Positions 59,085 through 64,000 of a stretch of DNA of 64,000 nt are shown in pieces. Origin of the DNA: Vicugna pacos. Lineage: Eukaryota; Chordata; Mammalia; Artiodactyla; Camelidae. Below the pieces are notes generated by a model that did not search any database, was not told where the DNA came from, and worked only from the letters and a program-made list of their open reading frames with translations. Every line of letters begins with the position of its first letter. Positions within the stretch are counted from its first letter, which is position 1. The position numbers and the translations under genes were made by a program. The stretch spans positions 22,382,428 through 22,446,427 of the forward strand of contig NW_027328742.1 in assembly GCF_048564905.1 (NCBI RefSeq). Reading direction: 5' to 3'.

Positions 59085-62000
59085 GGGGGAGAGAAAACTG
59101 AAAGTGTGTGAAAACCATCCTTCACCAACCCTGTTGGAACACAGAATTTTGGTGTTAGGGGCACTGCCTGACCTATAAATATAAGAGAAGGTACAAGCTC
59201 TAATAAGGTTTTTGAGTGAAAAATGCTTTTAGTTTTAAACCTACTCTAGGAAACATGCTGAGAAATCATGGTAAGTGCTTGAGGTAAGCCTTGCTGTTTA
59301 CGTTACATAAAGGAATGCGTCCTCACATGTACCATTTTGGAAATGGAATCTGTGTTGCAGCCTCCTTCACTTAGGTTTTTGGAAACCCAGAGTTTCTGGC
59401 CACAGGGAATTAGGCTAGATACATATCTAAGGAGAAGCAAAAACTCCAGGGCTCTTTTCCATTGCAAACTGCTTTTACTTGAGACCGGCTTTAAGAATCA
59501 TGCTGAGAAATCAGAGTAATTGTTTCTACATGTCACACTACATTTTATGCTGAATGAAAGAACGCCTCTCCACATGATCACTTCTGATATCAGTACGTCT
59601 GTTGGAGACGTCCTTCACATAACTATTTGGAAAGCCATAGTTTCTGGTCTAGAGGAACTACGTTACTTACATATCGAAGGGGAAGCAATCGCAGCAATTG
59701 TATTTTCCAGGGCAATCAACTTTTACATTGAAACCGGCCCTTGAAAACATACAGAGAAATCAGAGAATGTCTTACTACAATTCACTCTACCTTTTATGCT
59801 GGATAAAAGAACGCCTCAACACATGCTGAATTCTGAGGGTTGAATGTGTGTGAATACCGCCAAACGATTAGCTTGTTGGGAAGACACAGTTTCTTTTGGG
59901 TGGAAAACTAGAATACATACATATATAAGGGGAGGTGTTAATTGTAACTCAGTTTAAGAGTGAAAATTATATGAACTTTATACAGGCACTAAGAAACCAT
60001 ACATGAAACCAGAGTAAGACTTTCTAATGCAATCCATTTCTTTTATGCTAGATTAACGAACGTTTACCCACAGCTAATTTCTGAGGGTTGAATGTGTGTG
60101 AAAGCAAACAATTACCACTTTTGTCAGGAAAACACAGCCTCTCTTGTGTGGGGAATCACAAAACATATATATAAGGGGAGGACTAGCTACAATTCGTTTT
60201 TACAGTGAAAATTTCATAAACTTCAAAAAGGCACAAGGAAACATACTGAGAAATCAGACTGTTTCTACTGTTCCCCACTCGTTTAATGTTAGATGAACGA
60301 ACGCCTCTCCACATGATCAATTCTGAGAGTTGAATGTATGTGAAAGATGACAATAATTTCGCTTCATGGAACATAATGTATCTTTCGATTGGGTAAACAC
60401 ACTATATAAATATATATGGGAAGGTACTTGCTAAAACAATGTTTTACAGGGGAAAAAGAATGAAATTGAAACAGGCACTAGGAAACATACTGAGAAATCA
60501 GAGTGTTTGAATTGCTCCACATTACACTAATGCTACATGAACTATAGCCTCTGAACATGATCAAATCTGAGAGATGAATATTTGTGAAACACTAAAATAA
60601 CTACAATAAAAAAGCTTGTTCGGAACACACAGTTGATTTTGATCTACAGATAGATATACGGGGTGGTACAAGCTTCAACTCAGTTTAAAACAAAATGCCA
60701 TAAATTTCAAACGGGCACTAGGAAACATACTGAGAAACCAGAGAAAGTGTTATTATTGCAACCCATTCATTTAAGTCAAATGAACGAAAGTTTATACATG
60801 ACCAAAATTTTGAGAGTTAACTGTGTGTGAAAGCAGTTAATCACCTAGCTTATGAAAAACACAGCGATTCTTTTCAGTGGGAAACAACAGGACATACATA
60901 TATACGTAGAGGTACTAGCTCCAACTCGGTTTTACAGAGAAAACGGCTGGAACTTCAAAACGGCACACAGAAACAGAATGAGAAACCAGAGGAAGGGTTT
61001 CCAATGCAACACGATCACTTTGTGCAAGATGAACGAACGTCTCTCCACATGTTCTGTTCTGAGAGATAAGTGTGTGTGAAAGCAATCCTTCACTAAGCTC
61101 TTTGGGAACAAAAAGTTTATTATCACTTGCAAACACCACTACATACATATATATGGGGAGGTAAACTCTACAATTCGGTTTTACAGTGAAACGTACAGGA
61201 AATTCAATCCGGCACTAGGAAAATGACAGAGCAACCAGAGTATGTGTTTCTACAGAAACCCGTTCCATTTGTGCTAGATGAACGAAGGTTTTTCCGCATG
61301 TTCAGTTCTGAGAGATGCTTGTGTGTAAAAGCCATCCTAACGCTAGCTTGTTGGGAATACAAAGGATCTTATCATTTGCAAACTTCACTACATACATATA
61401 TATTGTGAGGTTGAAGTTCCAACTCGGTTTTACAGAGAAAACTGCAGGAAATTTAAACAGCTACTAGGAAACTGAGAAACAAGAGTAAATGTTTCTCCTG
61501 TAAACCATTCCCTTTGTGCTAGATGAACGAACGTCTCTCCACATGCTCAGTTATGAGACATAAGTGTGTGTGAAAGCCGCCCTTCACCTAACTTGTTGGG
61601 AACCCAAAGCTTCTTTTCAGTTACAAACTCCAATACATACATATGTATGGGGAGGTACAAGCTCCAACTCGGGTTTACGGTGAAAACTGCAGGAACTTCA
61701 TACCGGCAAAAGGAAACAAAACTGACAAACCAGTGTAAGTGTCTACCCAGCAACGCGTTCCCTTTGTGCGAGATGAACCAACGTCTCTCCACATGCTCAG
61801 TTCTGAGAGATAAGTGTGTGTGAAAGACATCTCTCAACTAGCTTGTTGGGAACACAAAGTTTCTTTTCAGTTTCAAACACCACTACATACATATATATGG
61901 GTAGGTACAAGCTCCAACTCCGGTCTAGTGAGAACTACAGGAATTTCAAAACTGCACAAGGAAACACACTGAGAAACAAGAGTATGTGTTTCCCTGCAAA

Positions 62001-64000
62001 CCGGTCCACATGTGCTAGATGAATGAACGTGTCTCCACATGCTCAGTTCCAAGACATAAGTGTGTCTGAAAGACGTTCTTCACCTAGCTTGTTGGAAACA
62101 CAAAATTATATTTAAGTTGCAAACTCCACTACATACATATATATGGGGAGGTACAAGCTCCAACTCGGTTTTACAGTGAAAACTGCAGGAACTTCAAACC
62201 GGCACTAGGAATCAGCCTGAGAAACCAGAGTAAGTGTTTCCACTGCAACCCGTTCCCTTTGTGCAAGATGAACGAACGTCTCTTCTCATGCTCAATTCTG
62301 AGAGATAATTGTGTGTGAAAGCCATTCTTCATATAGTTTGTTGGGAACAAATAGATTCTTTCCAATTTGAAATTCCAATGCATAAATATATATGTGTGGT
62401 TCAAGCTCCAACTCGGTTTTATAGTGAAAAATACAGGAACTTCAAACCGGCAAAAGGAAACAAAACTGACAAACCAGGGAAAGTGTTTACCCTGCAACGC
62501 GTTCCCTTTGTGCGAGATGAACCAACGTCTCTCCACATGCTCAGTTTAGAGAGATAAGTGTGTGTGAAAGAAGTCTCTCAGCTAGCTTGTTGGGAACAAA
62601 AAATTTCTTATCTTTTGTAAACACCACTACATACATATATATGGGGATGTACACTCTCCAACTCTGTGTTACAGTGAAACTTACAGGAAATTCAATACGG
62701 CTCTAGGAAACTGACTGAGAAACCAGAGAAAGTATTTTTACTGCAACCCATTCCATTTGTGCTAGATGAACGAAAGTTTTTGACACGGTCAGTTCTGAGT
62801 GATGCGTGCGTGTGAAAGCCGTCCTAAACTTAGCTTGTTGGGAGCACAAAGTTTCTTTTCAGTTGCAAAATCCACTACATATATATATATGGGGTGGTTA
62901 AAGTTCCAACGCGATTTTACAGTGAAAAATGATGGAACTTGTAACCGGCACTAGGAAATACACTGAGAAAGCAGAGTAAGTGTTTCTATTGCAACACGTT
63001 CCCTTTGTGCTAGATGAACGAATGTCTCTCCACATTCTCATTTCTGAGAGATAAGTGTGTGAGAAAGCCTTCCTTCACCTAGCTAGTTTCAAACACAAAG
63101 TTTCTTTCCAGATGCCAACTCCAAACATGCATATATAAGGGTAGGTAGAAGTTCCAGATCAGTTTACAGTGAAAACTACAGGAACTTCAAACCGGCAATA
63201 AGAAACAGCCTGAGAAACCAGCGTGTTTCCCCTGCAACCCGTTCCCTTTGTGCTGGATGAAGGAACGTCTCTCCACATGCTCAGTTCTGAGAGAGAAGTG
63301 TGTGTGAAAGCCGTCCTTCACCTAGCTTGAAGGGAACACAAAGTTTCTTTTCAGTTGCAAACTCCACTCCATACATATATATGGGGAGGTACAAGCTCCA
63401 ACTCGGTTTTACAATGAAAACGGCAGGCACTTCAAACCGGCACTAGGAAACAGACTGAGAAAACAGAATAAGTGTTTCTCCTGAAAACCGTTCCGTTTGA
63501 GCTAGATGAACGAACGTCTCTCCACATGCTCAGTTCTGAGAGATAAGTGTGTGTGAAAGCCGTCCTTCACCTAGCTTCTTGGGAGCACAAAGTTTCTTTT
63601 CAATTGCAAAGTACACTACATACATATTTATAGAGAAGTGGTAGCTCAAACACGGATTTACAGTGAAAACTGCAGGAACTTCAAACAGGCACTAGGAAAT
63701 AGACTGAGAAACCAGAGTAAGTGTTTAACGGCAACCCATTCACTTTGTGCTACATGAGCGAAAGTCTGCCCACAAGTTGAGGTATGAGAGAAAAGTTTGT
63801 GTGAAAGCCGTCCTTCACCTACCTTGTTTGGAACACAAAGTTTCTTTTCAGGTGCAAACTCGACACATACATTTATAATGGAATGTACAAGTTCAAGCTC
63901 GGTTTTATAGCGAAAAATGTAGGAAAATCACACCGGTACTAGGAAACAGCCTGAGAAACCAGAGTAAGTGTTTCTCTTGCAACCCGTTCCCTCTGTGCAA
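59085..64000. repeat. Tandem satellite, about 249-bp monomer, about 20 copies, runs off the window
   Basis: The motif 'AGATGAACGAACGTCTCTCC' or a variant recurs at 59552, 59801, 60050, 60291, 60535, 60778, 61027, 61276, 61521, 61771, 62017, 62266, 62515, 62764, 63012, 63255, 63504 and 63752. Spacings are 241-250 bases, most often 249. At least two further degenerate units precede it back to about 59085. Every unit also carries in order a TGTGTGTGAAAG block, a GGGAACACAAAGTTTC block, a CATACATATATATGGGGAGG block, an AACTCGGTTTTACAGTGAAA block and a CACTAGGAAAC block. Units before about 60.9 kb have many indels and substitutions; those after 61.5 kb are much closer to one another. I see no CENP-B-box match. 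Open frames here are a by-product of few stops and a period divisible by three. Confidence 0.97.

Noticed and set aside
60827-62557. Family of related 60-121 residue open frames suggesting a repeated gene
   Set aside because: They are satellite monomers; frames are broken by units of 241-248 bp and both strands are equally open.
59085-64000. CENP-B box inside the satellite monomer
   Set aside because: I looked for TTCG....A..CGGG and its reverse complement in the consensus-like units and did not see it.

Overview
This is mammalian nuclear DNA, most likely from a camelid or close cetartiodactyl. The evidence is four copies of a tRNA-Ala-derived SINE of the camelid type, artiodactyl-style L1 3' ends, many MIR fragments and several solo-type LTRs. 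I see no intact protein-coding gene. Almost every longer open frame is chance frame inside introns or repeats.

The main content of 1-46 kb is a decayed, intron-containing copy of part of the host gene TRAPPC9 (a TRAPP II subunit, also called NIBP), on the + strand. Five consecutive internal exons lie in the right order at about 2350-2460, 12587-12743, 18555-18675, 25511-25637 and 42575-42786. Their lengths are within a few bases of what the TRAPPC9 protein requires. Most flanking AG/GT splice dinucleotides survive, but the frames carry shifts and one in-frame stop. It is therefore an unprocessed (duplicated) pseudogene fragment, not a retrocopy and not the working gene. The 'introns' between the exons hold mainly antisense L1 copies, the SINEs, MIRs, a nested L1-in-L1 complex (33.8-37.1 kb) with a MER2-like DNA transposon inside it, a hAT-type transposon fragment just after the last exon, and antisense LTR fossils at 23.6-32.9 kb.

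From about 46.3 kb the base composition of the + strand appears to change from T/G-rich to A/C-rich. The stretch to 59 kb holds no TRAPPC9 exon that I can recognise. It contains one unidentified exon-like segment on the minus strand (51149-51285).

From about 59.09 kb to the window end there is a tandem satellite with a monomer of about 249 bp: roughly 20 copies, degenerate at the left edge and more uniform to the right, continuing past the window. A partial gene duplicate next to a satellite edge is the typical architecture of a pericentromeric or subtelomeric segmental duplication. The combination of a TRAPPC9 pseudogene and a previously unfamiliar 249-bp satellite boundary is the most notable thing here.
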